Part shown: piece after piece, positions 20,132-28,919 of the stretch | Position numbering within the stretch: position 1 is the first letter of the stretch | How the letters are laid out: each line of letters begins with the position of its first letter | Source of the DNA: Nesterenkonia sp. PF2B19 | GTDB taxonomy: Bacteria; Actinomycetota; Actinomycetes; Actinomycetales; Micrococcaceae | Assembly (NCBI RefSeq): GCF_001758425.2 | Contig: NZ_MDSS02000011.1 | Coordinates: 1 to 64,000 of the forward strand | Direction: 5' to 3' | Length of the DNA stretch: 64,000 nucleotides | Notes under the pieces: generated by a model | Databases searched by the model: none | What the model saw: the letters and a program-made list of their open reading frames with translations, nothing else | Told to the model about the DNA's origin: nothing | Made by a program: the position numbers and the translations under genes

Positions 20132-21907
20132 TCACCGAGCGAGGTAGTCCGGCGTGGCCTCCGCCACCAGCGCGGCCGCCTCGGCGTCGCTGGTGGTGCG
20201 TTCAGCGGCCAGGTGCGCCTCGACCACCCGTGTGAAGGCCTGCTTCTCACGCGCGACAGCGGCCTCGTCCCAGCCCAGGGCCGGTGCGACGATCTCGATC
20301 ACGGCGTCCATGGCGCCCAGCCCGCGGTCCGGGACCTCGTGGAAGACCCGGGTGCGCCGCTCGAGGAGGTCCTCCAGGTGGAGGGCGCCCTCGGCACGGG
20401 CGGCATAGAGGAACTCCACCCGGAGGTGCCCCCCGGTGCCGGGCGCCTCCTCGCCGAGAGCAGGGTCTTCTTCGACCAGGGCCAGCAGCTCCGGAAGCAG
20501 CGAGCCGTATCGGTTGAGCAGCCGGTCCACTGTCTCGTCCGACCAGCCGTGGGTCTGACCGATCTCCGGCGCCCGGGCCTCCCACTCGCTGTATCCCTGC
20601 CCGCCGAGCAGCGGCATGGCATGGGTCAGACTCTCGCGGTGGACCTGCCGGTCCCCGAGGGCGAAGGTGATGACGTCCTCCGCCATGACCCGGTAGGTCG
20701 TCAGCTTGCCTCCCGCCACGGCGGAGAGCCCGGGGGCCAGACGCATGACGGTGTGCTCGCGGGAGACCTTGGAGCTCTTCGACTCGTCGGTCTCCACCGG
20801 CTGCAGCAGCGGACGCAGGCCGGCCCACGTGCCGATGACGTCGTCATGGCTGAGGTCGGACTCCAGCACCGCATTGGCGTGCTCGAGCACGTAGTCGATG
20901 TCCTCCGCGGTGGGCGCAGGGGTGTCGATGTCCTCATGCCACGCGGTGTCGGTGGTGCCGATGGACCAGTAGCGCCCCATGGGGATGATGAACAGGACGG
21001 ACTTCTCGGTCTGGGTGATGACGCCGACATGGTCGTCCGCGGAGATCCGGTCCTTCGGCACAGTGATGTGGATGCCCTTGGAGGCCAGCACCTTCAGTCC
21101 CGACGGGACCTCGGCGGCCTCCTGCTGCCGACCCGTCCAGACGCCGGCGGCCAGCACCGTCTCCCGCGCATGGATCTCGAGGCGCTCACCGGTCTCGCGG
21201 TCTCGCACGGCCACTCCCTGGACGGGAGCATCCTCGGCGGCGGCGGCCTCGGCGTCTGCGGTGTCGGCCGCACCCGCACGCAGGTACTCGGTGACCTCCG
21301 TACGGCTCGCCACCAGGGCGCCGAGACTGTGGGCGCTGCGAGCCAGCGTCATGACCAGTCGCGCGTCGTCGACCTGGGCGTCGTAGTACTCCAGGGCGCC
21401 GATGAACTTGTCATGGTCCAGGCCCGGGAAGCGCTGCCGCAGCCGCGCGCGGGAGAGATGCCGATGGAACGGCACCGGGCGCTTCTCCCCGGGACGCATG
21501 GACATCGCGTCATAGAGGGAGACCCCGGAGCCGATGAACGCTCGGTCCAGCACGCGCTTCTCGAACGGGAAGACGAACGGCAGGGCCCGCACCAGATGCG
21601 GCGCGGTGTGCTTCAGCAGCAGGTCGCGCTCCCGGAGAGCCTCAGAGACCAGCTTGAAGTCGAGCATCTGCAGATAGCGCAGCCCGCCATGGACGAGCTT
21701 CGAGGAGCGGGACGAGGTGCCCTGGGCGAGGTCCTGCGACTCCACCAGGCCGACGCGGAGTCCGCGCGTGGCGGCGTCGAAGGCTGCGGCGGCGCCGACG
21801 ACTCCACCGCCGACGACGAGGACGTCCAAGGGGTCCTCGGGACTGGTCCCCGCCATCGCCTCGAGGGCCTCGCGGCGGGTCTCTGTGCTGAGCGGCTCTG
21901 CTCTCAC
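20132..21907 (-). CDS. glpD: Glycerol-3-phosphate dehydrogenase, aerobic (FAD)
   Basis: About 591-aa membrane-associated flavoprotein that oxidises glycerol 3-phosphate to dihydroxyacetone phosphate and passes electrons to menaquinone. The FAD dinucleotide fold is VLVVGGGVVGAAAAFDAATRG, and the GlpD motifs SSRSSKLVHGGLRYL and SAVAGGKLTTYR are present. AAGGAG lies 7 nt before a GTG at 21907, so this start is preferred to the ATG at 21925. It is transcribed divergently from the SorC-type regulator. Confidence 0.95.
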   Translation of the reverse strand: MRAEPLSTETRREALEAMAGTSPEDPLDVLVVGGGVVGAAAAFDAATRGLRVGLVESQDLAQGTSSRSSKLVHGGLRYLQMLDFKLVSEALRERDLLLKHTAPHLVRALPFVFPFEKRVLDRAFIGSGVSLYDAMSMRPGEKRPVPFHRHLSRARLRQRFPGLDHDKFIGALEYYDAQVDDARLVMTLARSAHSLGALVASRTEVTEYLRAGAADTADAEAAAAEDAPVQGVAVRDRETGERLEIHARETVLAAGVWTGRQQEAAEVPSGLKVLASKGIHITVPKDRISADDHVGVITQTEKSVLFIIPMGRYWSIGTTDTAWHEDIDTPAPTAEDIDYVLEHANAVLESDLSHDDVIGTWAGLRPLLQPVETDESKSSKVSREHTVMRLAPGLSAVAGGKLTTYRVMAEDVITFALGDRQVHRESLTHAMPLLGGQGYSEWEARAPEIGQTHGWSDETVDRLLNRYGSLLPELLALVEEDPALGEEAPGTGGHLRVEFLYAARAEGALHLEDLLERRTRVFHEVPDRGLGAMDAVIEIVAPALGWDEAAVAREKQAFTRVVEAHLAAERTTSDAEAAALVAEATPDYLAR

Positions 21908-21981
21908 CGGCGATCTCCTTGTCACATGGACGGTGATGTGTGGTCCATCTCATCGGGTCCAGCGCATCTTCTCAAGCATTC

Positions 21982-22010
21982 TGCACAAACGTGCACCATT
22001 GGGGCATACT
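21982..22010 (+). promoter_or_regulatory. Operator and -10 box for the SorC-type regulator gene
   Basis: TGCACAAACGTGCA (21982-21995) is a perfect 5-4-5 inverted repeat, and TGCAC recurs at 22010-22014. The -10-like CATACT (22005-22010) ends 7 nt before the ATG at 22018, so the message may be leaderless. The dyad would cover the -35 region, consistent with autorepression and perhaps control of the divergent glpD. Confidence 0.55.
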
Positions 22011-22017
22011 GCACACC

Positions 22018-23013
22018 ATGAAGGCCTCATACCGCGAGAAGGCGGAGTACCACGCTGCACGGATGTACTACGGCGAGCATCGGACCATGCAGTCCGTCGC
22101 GGCGGAGCTCGGCGTCTCCCGCTCCACCGTGTCCCGGCTCCTGCAGCAGGCGCGTCGTCAGGGCATCGTCAGGATCTCGCTGCATCCCCCGGTGGACCGC
22201 ACCAGCGCCCTGGAGCACCGGATCGGTGAGCTCTACGGGGTGCGCGCCCATGTGGCCGTCTCCGAACGCGGGGACGACCCCGCACGCCGCAGCGACAGCG
22301 TCTCGGTGCTGGCCGCCGGGCTCATCGACCGGCTCGTCACCCCGGGAGCTGTGGTGGGCGTGGCCTGGGGCCAGACGATGACCTCGGTGGTGGCGCGGCT
22401 GAACCGGCGCGAGGTCCCTGACCTGCATGTGGTGCAGCTCAACGGCGCGGTGAACTCGGAGCCGGAAGGCATCGGTGCTCCGCTCGGGACCGGAATCGGC
22501 GTGGTGGAGCGGTTCGCCGCGGCCTACGGCGCCCGGGCCCACGTGTTCGCCGTGCCGGCGTTCTTCGACTACGAGGAGACGAAGAAGGCGCTGTGGCGGG
22601 AACGCTCGACCCGCCGCATCCTGGACATGCACCGCCGCGCCTCCCTCGCGGTCTTCGGGGTCGGGACCTTCGCGGAGGGCCAGGCCTCCCAGGTCTACTC
22701 CGGCGGATACCTCAGCCGAGACGACCTGAACGCGCTCAGCGCCGAGCAGGTGGTGGGTGACGTGTGCACCGTGTTCCTCCGGGCCGACGGCAGCTGGGAG
22801 GACATCGCACTGAACAGCAGGGGCTCCGGACCGGTGCCCACGGAGCTCGTGGAGGTGCCGCGGCGCGTGTGCGTGGTCAACGGTCCCCACAAGGTGCCCG
22901 CGCTGCGCGGGGCCCTGGCCGCGGGTCTGGTCACCGATCTGGTGCTGGACCAGATCTCCGCGGACCGCCTGGCGTACGGCCAGCACCGGGACCAGGCGGT
23001 GGCAGAGGGCTGA
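22018..23013 (+). CDS. SorC/DeoR-type sugar-binding transcriptional regulator
   Basis: 331-aa regulator. A helix-turn-helix at about residues 22-45 (QSVAAELGVSRSTVSRLLQQAR) precedes a SorC-type C-terminal effector domain, with GVAWGQTMTSVV and QLNGAV near the phosphate-sugar pocket and a late VNGPHKVPALRGAL segment. Proteins of this type bind phosphorylated sugars or polyols. Divergence from glpD and the location in the glycerol cluster suggest control of glp genes by glycerol 3-phosphate, which is inference. Confidence 0.88.
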   Translation: MKASYREKAEYHAARMYYGEHRTMQSVAAELGVSRSTVSRLLQQARRQGIVRISLHPPVDRTSALEHRIGELYGVRAHVAVSERGDDPARRSDSVSVLAAGLIDRLVTPGAVVGVAWGQTMTSVVARLNRREVPDLHVVQLNGAVNSEPEGIGAPLGTGIGVVERFAAAYGARAHVFAVPAFFDYEETKKALWRERSTRRILDMHRRASLAVFGVGTFAEGQASQVYSGGYLSRDDLNALSAEQVVGDVCTVFLRADGSWEDIALNSRGSGPVPTELVEVPRRVCVVNGPHKVPALRGALAAGLVTDLVLDQISADRLAYGQHRDQAVAEG

Positions 23014-23040
23014 GGCGTCCCGCGACGTAGGCCGGCGGCC

Positions 23041-23100
23041 TGAGCATCGGCCTGAGCAGCGAGGTGAGCAGCGAGGTGAGCATCGGCATGAGCAGCACCA
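23041..23100. repeat. Five degenerate 12-bp tandem repeats
   Basis: Five units in register each begin TGAGCA: TGAGCATCGGCC, TGAGCAGCGAGG (twice, identical), TGAGCATCGGCA and TGAGCAGCACCA. They start 28 nt after the stop of the SorC-type gene and end about 165 nt before the alarmone synthetase. No supported gene reads through them. Confidence 0.88.
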
Positions 23101-23263
23101 CGCGCGGTCCGCGGAGAACAGCTCCCAGGTCTCGATTCGGCCACATGCGTCGAGGAACTTCACAGGTTCCGCTCCTAGGGTCGACAATCGAAGGGGTCGA
23201 GCTGCACCGACTCGACACCCCGGCTCGTATCGACGCGCCGGGACGGAATACGAAGGAGTGACC

Positions 23264-24342
23264 ATGTCCACTGGCCAGTCCACTGAGGCCGACAGCCGTC
23301 TCCTGTCTGCCGATGGGCCCAGCCCTTCCCCCGTGAGCAGCACTCTCCCTCCCCCGGCCGCTCTCGCCCGGCCGGCCCGACGCGCGCCGACGACGCGGAG
23401 GACCAGCCGCCGCGCCAGGCAGGCCGCACCCGTGGCGCCGCGATCGCCCGCACCGACGCCGTCGCCGACGACGACACCTACCAGCAGCTGCTGCGGCAGC
23501 TGCACACCAACGCCGGCAAGAACGGCACCACCGGGGCAGTGCCGCGCATGGTCGACATCCGCCGCCAGCTCACCGAGTTCCAGCTGCACTACAAGTTCGG
23601 CATGGACGAGGTGCTGACCAAGATCAACGTGCTGCGCGAGGAGTTCGAGCACACCCGGGACTATTCCCCCATCGAGCACGTCAACTTCCGGCTGAAGTCA
23701 CTGGACCGGATCCTGGACAAGGTCCAGCGCTACGGCTGCGAGCCCACCCTGGAGGGCATCCGCGGCTCCATCCGCGACATCGCCGGGATCCGGATCACCA
23801 CCTCCTTCGTCTCCGACGCCTATTGGGTCGCCGAGATGCTGTGCAGCCAGCCGGACCTGCGCGTGGTGGAGGTCAAGGACTACATCCGCAGCCCCAAGCC
23901 GAACGGGTATCAGAGCCTGCACGTGATCGTGCAGGTTCCGGTGTTCCTCTCCAACCGGACCGAGTTCGTCTACGTGGAGGTGCAGATCCGCACGGTGGCG
24001 ATGGACTTCTGGGCCTCCCTGGAGCACAAGATCTACTACACCTACTCCGGTGAGGTCCCTGACGACATCCACGACCAGCTGCGCGACGCTGCCGAGAAGG
24101 CCGCCGCGCTGGACCGCCAGATGGCGGACATCCGGGATCGCGTCACCGCCCTGAAGGAACAGGCGCCGAGCTCCGGGCAGGGCGCGACCGGTCCGACGCC
24201 GGCCGCCGCCGACCGCCCTCGCACCGGACCGTGGTTCCCCGACGAGGACGTGCCCGAGAGCGAGTTCCCCGGAGAACAGGCCTCCAGCGCCGCGTGGAAG
24301 TGGGAGGACATCGCACAGCAGGCCTCCTCGCAGCAGAACTGA
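23264..24342 (+). CDS. Small alarmone synthetase (RelA/SpoT-like GTP pyrophosphokinase; N-terminal frameshift)
   Basis: About 359 aa if one missing base in the N-terminal tail (somewhere in 23290-23390) is restored. The conserved part from about 23539 has the synthetase core: RDIAGIRITTSFVSDAYWVAE, the KDYIRSPKPNGYQSLHV substrate loop, and VYVEVQIRTVAMDFWASLEH. There is no HD hydrolase and there are no regulatory TGS/ACT domains, so it is a single-domain (p)ppGpp synthetase acting in stress signalling. GAAGGAG precedes the ATG at 23264. The tail is Ala/Pro/Arg-rich and in another frame, so the alternative is a start at GTG 23539 (267 aa). Confidence 0.88.
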
Positions 24343-24420
24343 GCCGCGCACAGAGCGGCAACCGGCCGGCGTCCAGGCACCCAGGGGGTCCGTCGTCTGC
24401 GAGCCGGTCCGGCGTCCGGA

Positions 24421-25298
24421 TCAGCCTGCGTCCCCCACAGCTGGGCGAAGTGCTGGATGGGCCCGTGCCCGTGCCCGACGTTGAGGCGCTGCGTGTCGCG
24501 CAGCGCCTCAGTCATCCACAGCTTGACCTGGGGCACGGCCTCATCCCAGCTGAGACCTCGCGCCCGCAGCGCCGCCAGTGCGGAGGACACCGAGCAGCCG
24601 GTGCCGTGGGTGCTGGTGGTGCGCACCCGTTCGGAGACGTGCCGGCCCTCGTCCGGGCGAGCGCCGTCGTCGTCGGCCGGATGCACCAGGATGTCCTCGA
24701 CCTCGTCGTCGTCGAAGTGTCCACCCTTGGCCAGGACCACCACGCCGTGGGCGTCGGCGACGCTCCGCGCCTGCCGGACCAGCGTCGCTGCATCGGCGGC
24801 CGGCTCCTGCCCGGCCAGCAGAGCCAGCTCGGGGATGTTCGGGGTGATGAGGTCCGCACGGTGCAGGAACTCGATGAGCGCCTGCTCGGCATCCGCCTGG
24901 AGGAGCCGATCCCCCGAGGTGGCGACCATCACCGGGTCCACCACCAGCCACGGCCGGTCCGGCAGGCCGTCCCACCACTGGGCGACGGTCTCGATGACCT
25001 CCACGGTGCCGAGCATGCCGACCTTGACCGCATCGAGAGCGACATCGTCACTGACAGCGTCCAGCTGCGCACGAAGGAACGTCACCGGCGGCAGGTGGAT
25101 GTCACGGACACCTTCGGTGTTCTGCGCCACCAGTGCGGTGACCACCGCCATGCCGTAGGCTCCGTGGGCGGCGAAGCTCTTCAGGTCCGCCTGGATGCCG
25201 GCCCCGCCGGTGGGGTCCGTCCCGGCGATGGACAGCACGTTGGGGATCTCCCGGACGCCTGACGGGGAGCGGCGCGGTGCAGAGGCGGGTGAGGTCAT
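24421..25298 (-). CDS. thiD: Hydroxymethylpyrimidine/phosphomethylpyrimidine kinase (3' frameshift)
   Basis: About 292-aa ribokinase-fold kinase that phosphorylates HMP and then HMP-P in thiamine synthesis. Visible are the substrate-binding IAGTDPTGGAGIQADLKSF and the anion-hole/catalytic THGTGCSVSSALAALRARG. As printed, the frame runs on past 24421 for about 380 nt antisense to the alarmone synthetase gene. Adding one G to a G5 run near 24432 gives the expected short ending Leu-Trp-Gly-Asp-Ala-Gly-stop, and the length agrees with one missing base. GAAGGGA precedes the ATG at 25298 and lies inside a TPP riboswitch. Confidence 0.92.
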
Positions 25299-25302
25299 CG
25301 GG

Positions 25303-25395
25303 CATCCCTTCGCGAGCATGATCAGGTGCAGGTTCAACGGGTGTGGTCTCAGCCAGGTCCCCTGCGGGGACGCGGCACCCCGTGCCGATGATCGA
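25303..25395 (-). promoter_or_regulatory. TPP riboswitch (THI element) upstream of thiD
   Basis: On the minus strand the order is GGGGTGCC, then a variable hairpin, then GGCTGAGA, then ACCC, then GAACCTG and CTGATCATGC, ending in CGCGAAGGGA. These are the conserved blocks of the thiamine pyrophosphate aptamer. The last block contains the Shine-Dalgarno of thiD, so thiamine pyrophosphate probably blocks translation initiation directly. Confidence 0.9.
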
Positions 25396-25468
25396 GTCTA
25401 GTCCAGCGCGGTGGGCGCCCTCACACCCACGTTCCCGGCTGATCGCCTCTCGACGGCGCGTGGGCCCG

Positions 25469-26710
25469 TCACAGCACAAGCCACCCCAGCACGCCGGCGA
25501 CGAGGACGACCGCCCACGCCGGCACCCTCCAGCTGTTCAGCGCGATGAATGCCCCGACGACCAGCCCGAGGGCCCCCGGACCGACGTCGAGGACTCCGGC
25601 GGTGAAGACCGGGTCATACAGGGCGGCCGCGAGGATTCCGACCACCCCGGCGTTGACACCGGTCAGTGCGCGTCGGGCCAGCGGGGCGCCGCGCAGCGCT
25701 TCCCAGAAGGGCAGGGCGCCCACCACCAGCAGTGCCGCGGGAAGGAAGATGGCCGCCACCGCGATCAGCGCCCCCACCACGCCGCTGGGACCGGAGGTGG
25801 TGGAGGCCCCCAGGTATCCGGCGAAGGTGAACAGGGGCCCCGGCACCGCCTGGGCCGCGCCGTAGCCGGCGAGGAAGACCTCAGGGTCCACGAGGCCCGA
25901 ACCGACCGTCTCGGCTTCCAGCAGCGGCAGGACCACGTGTCCACCGCCGAACACGAGGGCGCCGGCCCGGTAGAACAGGTCCACCAGCTGGGCCGCTGCG
26001 TGCCAGGCCGCTGACCCGGCCGCGGCCACCAGCAGCGGCAGGCCCACCAGCAGGATCCCGAAGAGCACCAGCGCGGCGGCGGCGACACGGCGGGAGACGG
26101 CCACGGTGAAGGCATCCTCCTCCCGCGCCTGCGGGGTCTCGGGCCGCAGCCACACCAGACCGATCACTCCTGACGCGGCGATCGCAGCGACCTGGATGAA
26201 CGGGTGCGGGACCAGCACCACGGTGATCATCGCCAGCGCCGCGATGGTGGCGCGGGCCGCGTCCGGGGTCAGCGTCCGGGCCATCCCCAGCACCGCGTGG
26301 GCCACGACCGCCACAGCCGCGGCCTTCAGCCCATGGATCCACCCGGCGTCGGAGAGGTCACCGACGGCGGAGACCCCGTAGGCGACGACGACCAGCAGGA
26401 CGACCGACGGCATCGTGAAGGCGAACCAGGCCGCGGCCATGCCGCCCCAGCCGGCCCGCTGGAGCCCCAGCGCCATGCCCACCTGGCTGGAGGCCGGGCC
26501 GGGCAGGAACTGGCACAGGGCGACGAGGTCCGCATACGCCTTCTCGCTGAGCCATCGACGGCGTTCCACGAAGGCCTCGCGGAAGTAGGCGAGGTGAGCC
26601 ACCGGGCCGCCGAAGGACGTCAGCCCGAGACGGAGGAAGACGAGGAAGACCTCGAGGACACTGCCGTCATGAGCGCGGGCGGGGCCGTGGGACGGTGAAG
26701 AAGGGGTCAC
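25469..26710 (-). CDS. chrA: Chromate transporter, CHR family
   Basis: 413-aa membrane protein with two homologous CHR halves. The N-terminal half shows FLRLGLTSFGGPVAHLAYFREAFV and CQFLPGPASSQVGMALG. The C-terminal half shows the matching FYRAGALVFGGGHVVLPLL and GYGAAQAVPGPLFTFAGYLG. Family members export chromate, but many ChrA homologues have no tested role. GGAG precedes the GTG start at 26710. No chrB-like regulator is adjacent. Confidence 0.92.
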   Translation of the reverse strand: MTPSSPSHGPARAHDGSVLEVFLVFLRLGLTSFGGPVAHLAYFREAFVERRRWLSEKAYADLVALCQFLPGPASSQVGMALGLQRAGWGGMAAAWFAFTMPSVVLLVVVAYGVSAVGDLSDAGWIHGLKAAAVAVVAHAVLGMARTLTPDAARATIAALAMITVVLVPHPFIQVAAIAASGVIGLVWLRPETPQAREEDAFTVAVSRRVAAAALVLFGILLVGLPLLVAAAGSAAWHAAAQLVDLFYRAGALVFGGGHVVLPLLEAETVGSGLVDPEVFLAGYGAAQAVPGPLFTFAGYLGASTTSGPSGVVGALIAVAAIFLPAALLVVGALPFWEALRGAPLARRALTGVNAGVVGILAAALYDPVFTAGVLDVGPGALGLVVGAFIALNSWRVPAWAVVLVAGVLGWLVL

Positions 26711-26762
26711 AGGACTCCAGACTGACGTGAGCAGGTGAACGGCGGGGAAACGCAGCAGGTAA

Positions 26763-26808
26763 GGGATCAGGCACGGGCTCGGGCACGGGGATCAGGCACG
26801 GGATCAGG
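26763..26808. repeat. Short direct repeats between chrA and the response regulator gene
   Basis: GGGATCAGGCACGGG occurs at 26763-26777 and again at 26788-26802, and a partial third GGGATCAGG begins at 26800. The stretch lies in the 99-nt space between the response regulator stop (26810) and the chrA start, so it is downstream of one gene and upstream of the other. Confidence 0.7.
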
Positions 26809-26809
26809 T

Positions 26810-27529
26810 TCAGCCCCGGGGCTCGGGAGGCCCCAGTCCCGCCCGATGGGCGAGGATGGCCAGCTCGGTGCGGTCTCGGGCATGGAGCTTGTGCAGGATC
26901 CGACTCACGTAGGTGCGCGCCGTGGCCGGGCTCAGATGCAGGGTGGCACCGATCTCGGCATTGGTCAGGCCCTGCGCCACCGCGCGCAGCACCTCATGCT
27001 CGCGGTCGGTCAGCTCGCTGAGATCGAGTCCGGCGCCGTCGTCGGGGCCGCTCGCAGGGCTCGGCAGCGCTGCCACGTGCTCCATGAGTCGGCGTGCGAT
27101 CTGCGGAGAGAGCAGGTTCCCGCCCTCGGCAGCGGTCCTCACCGCGCCCCTCAGCTGCTCGGCGGGCGTGTCCTTGAGCAGGTATCCGGCCGCTCCGGCG
27201 CGGACGGCGTCGAGGACGTCGGCGTCGTCGTCGAAGGTGGTCAGGATGAGCACGCGCACACCGTCCAGCTGCGGGTCGGCGCGGATCGCTCGCGTGGCGG
27301 CGACTCCGTCGGTGCCGGGCATGCGCAGGTCCATCAGGACCACATCAGGGCGGGTCCGGCGGACCACGCGCAGCGCGTCGTCGCCGTCGACGGCCTCCCC
27401 TACGACCTCCAGGGGCTCGTCGCCCAGAGTCCCGGAGGCGCCGCCCTCCTGCGCTCCGCGGGCCAGCAGCGCCCGGATCCCCGCCCGGACGAGGTCCTGA
27501 TCATCGGCGAGCACGACATGGATGGTCAC
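26810..27529 (-). CDS. NarL/LuxR-family response regulator
   Basis: 239-aa two-component output protein. The receiver domain has the acidic pair in VVLADDQDLVRAG, the phosphorylation aspartate in VVLMDLRMPGTDG, the threonine in LILTTFDDD and the lysine in GYLLKDTPAE. A LuxR-type helix-turn-helix follows (LTDREHEVLRAVAQG, SPATARTYVSRILHKL). The receiver carries an insertion of about 15 residues after the first helix. GGAGGA precedes the GTG at 27529, which overlaps the kinase stop by 4 nt. The target genes are not evident. Confidence 0.94.
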   Translation of the reverse strand: MTIHVVLADDQDLVRAGIRALLARGAQEGGASGTLGDEPLEVVGEAVDGDDALRVVRRTRPDVVLMDLRMPGTDGVAATRAIRADPQLDGVRVLILTTFDDDADVLDAVRAGAAGYLLKDTPAEQLRGAVRTAAEGGNLLSPQIARRLMEHVAALPSPASGPDDGAGLDLSELTDREHEVLRAVAQGLTNAEIGATLHLSPATARTYVSRILHKLHARDRTELAILAHRAGLGPPEPRG

Positions 27530-28800
27530 GGTGTCCTCCCTGGGGCAGCAGGCGGGCGGCGACGCTCCTCGGGGTCCGAAGGCAGCGGCAGCAGGGCCCG
27601 CACCAAGAAGCCGTCGGCCTGTGGCCTCGCTTCGAGCGATCCGCCGCAGGCCTCCGCGCGCTCCCGCATGCCTTGCAGCCCATGACCGGCCGCCGGGCGG
27701 CTTCCGTGGTGCGCGGCGGCAGGTTCCCGCCGCGGCCCGGGATCCTCGACTTCGACCCCCAGGCCGCCGTCCGTCAGCCCGATCCACAGCCGAGCCTCCT
27801 CGGCCCGGGAATGCCGGACGATGTTGGTCAGGGCCTCCTGGGCGATCCGATGGGCCGCCGCCTCCCGGGCCGGCGGCAGCGCCACCGGGACCTCGATGTG
27901 ACAGCTGATGCGCAGCGGGAGCGCCGGGATGACGGATCGCCGAAGGCCGTGGAGCGTAGGCGGCACTCTGGACGGGGTGCTCACGGCGTCAGCGGCGTGG
28001 TCAGGGTCCTCCGCATCGTCCCCATCGGCCTCCTTCCGGAGCTGGCGGACCGTGCTGCGCAGCTCATCGAGCATGGTGCGGCCGGTGCGAGCCACGACGT
28101 CCATGGCCTCCTGTGCGGCGCCGGGATCGTCTTCGGCGGCCTCTCGGGCCAGATCGGCATGCAGGGTGATCACGGAGATCTGATGTCCGAGCGAATCATG
28201 CAGCTCCCGAGCCAGCGCCGTGCGGTCGTCACTGCGCTGACGGGCGGCTCGGCTGCGTTCCAGGCGCACGCTGGTCTCCACCAGCTTGTCGGTGCGGCGC
28301 TGGAGACGGCGGCGTGTCCTCAGGGCATCGCCCAGAGCGATCGCTGCGGCCATCAGCGCCACATGTCCCGCCGCCTCGTAGCCGAGGATCTGGACCGGAT
28401 CCTGGCCCTGCAGGAGCCGCGCCGTGTAGCTGACCAGCAGCAGCACGACGGCGGCGAGCGCCGGCCAGCGGGGACCACGCTGCTCGGCGGCGGAGAACAG
28501 GGCCGCAGCGGTGGGCACGCTGAGTCCCACCACCGGATAGCCGATGCTGTAGTAGGCGAACAGGCCGAGCACGGTGAGCCAGAGCACCAGCAACGGGTGG
28601 CTGCGGCGCGCGAGCATCAGCGCACCGAGCCCGGCGGCCCAGAGGTAGGCGAGAACGTCCGGGGCACGGTCCCCCGCCTGGTCCGCTGAGATCATGATCG
28701 ACAGGGTGGCGGTGACCGCGAGCGCCATCGCGATGTCCAGGCCCTGCGGCCTGGTCATGCCGACGCCCCGTCGCTCGTCCTCGGGGTCCGCCTGTGCCAT
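27526..28800 (-). CDS. Two-component sensor histidine kinase (NarL-partner, HisKA_3 type)
   Basis: 424-aa membrane kinase. The N-terminal half has about five hydrophobic segments and no large extracellular domain. The phosphoacceptor is in ARELHDSLGHQISVI, followed by dimerisation helices and a HATPase_c domain with EALTNIVRHSRA and the G-box GHGLQGMRERAEACGG. It pairs with the adjacent response regulator through a 4-nt overlap. TACACT (28807-28812 on the minus strand) ends 6 nt before the ATG and no Shine-Dalgarno is present, so the transcript is probably leaderless. Confidence 0.93.
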   Translation of the reverse strand: MAQADPEDERRGVGMTRPQGLDIAMALAVTATLSIMISADQAGDRAPDVLAYLWAAGLGALMLARRSHPLLVLWLTVLGLFAYYSIGYPVVGLSVPTAAALFSAAEQRGPRWPALAAVVLLLVSYTARLLQGQDPVQILGYEAAGHVALMAAAIALGDALRTRRRLQRRTDKLVETSVRLERSRAARQRSDDRTALARELHDSLGHQISVITLHADLAREAAEDDPGAAQEAMDVVARTGRTMLDELRSTVRQLRKEADGDDAEDPDHAADAVSTPSRVPPTLHGLRRSVIPALPLRISCHIEVPVALPPAREAAAHRIAQEALTNIVRHSRAEEARLWIGLTDGGLGVEVEDPGPRREPAAAHHGSRPAAGHGLQGMRERAEACGGSLEARPQADGFLVRALLPLPSDPEERRRPPAAPGRTP

Positions 28801-28919
28801 GGGCCCAGTGTAGGCCGGGCCTGGGCCAGAGGTGATCGCCCCAGGAGGTCTGGGGTGTCGCCTGGAGGCGACCGGGTCCCTCGCCTGGAGACGGATTTGG
28901 CCGCCCTCTCCCCGAGGCG

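Noticed and set aside
20213-22021. 602-codon plus-strand frame opposite glpD
   Set aside because: Antisense shadow of glpD with no recognisable domain or ribosome-binding site.
23041-23100. CRISPR-like array
   Set aside because: Units are 12 bp and contiguous without spacers, so this is a tandem repeat and not a CRISPR array.
24042-24420. Extension of the thiD frame to 24042
   Set aside because: It lies antisense to the end of the alarmone synthetase and follows a G5 run; with one extra G the gene ends at the usual place for ThiD.
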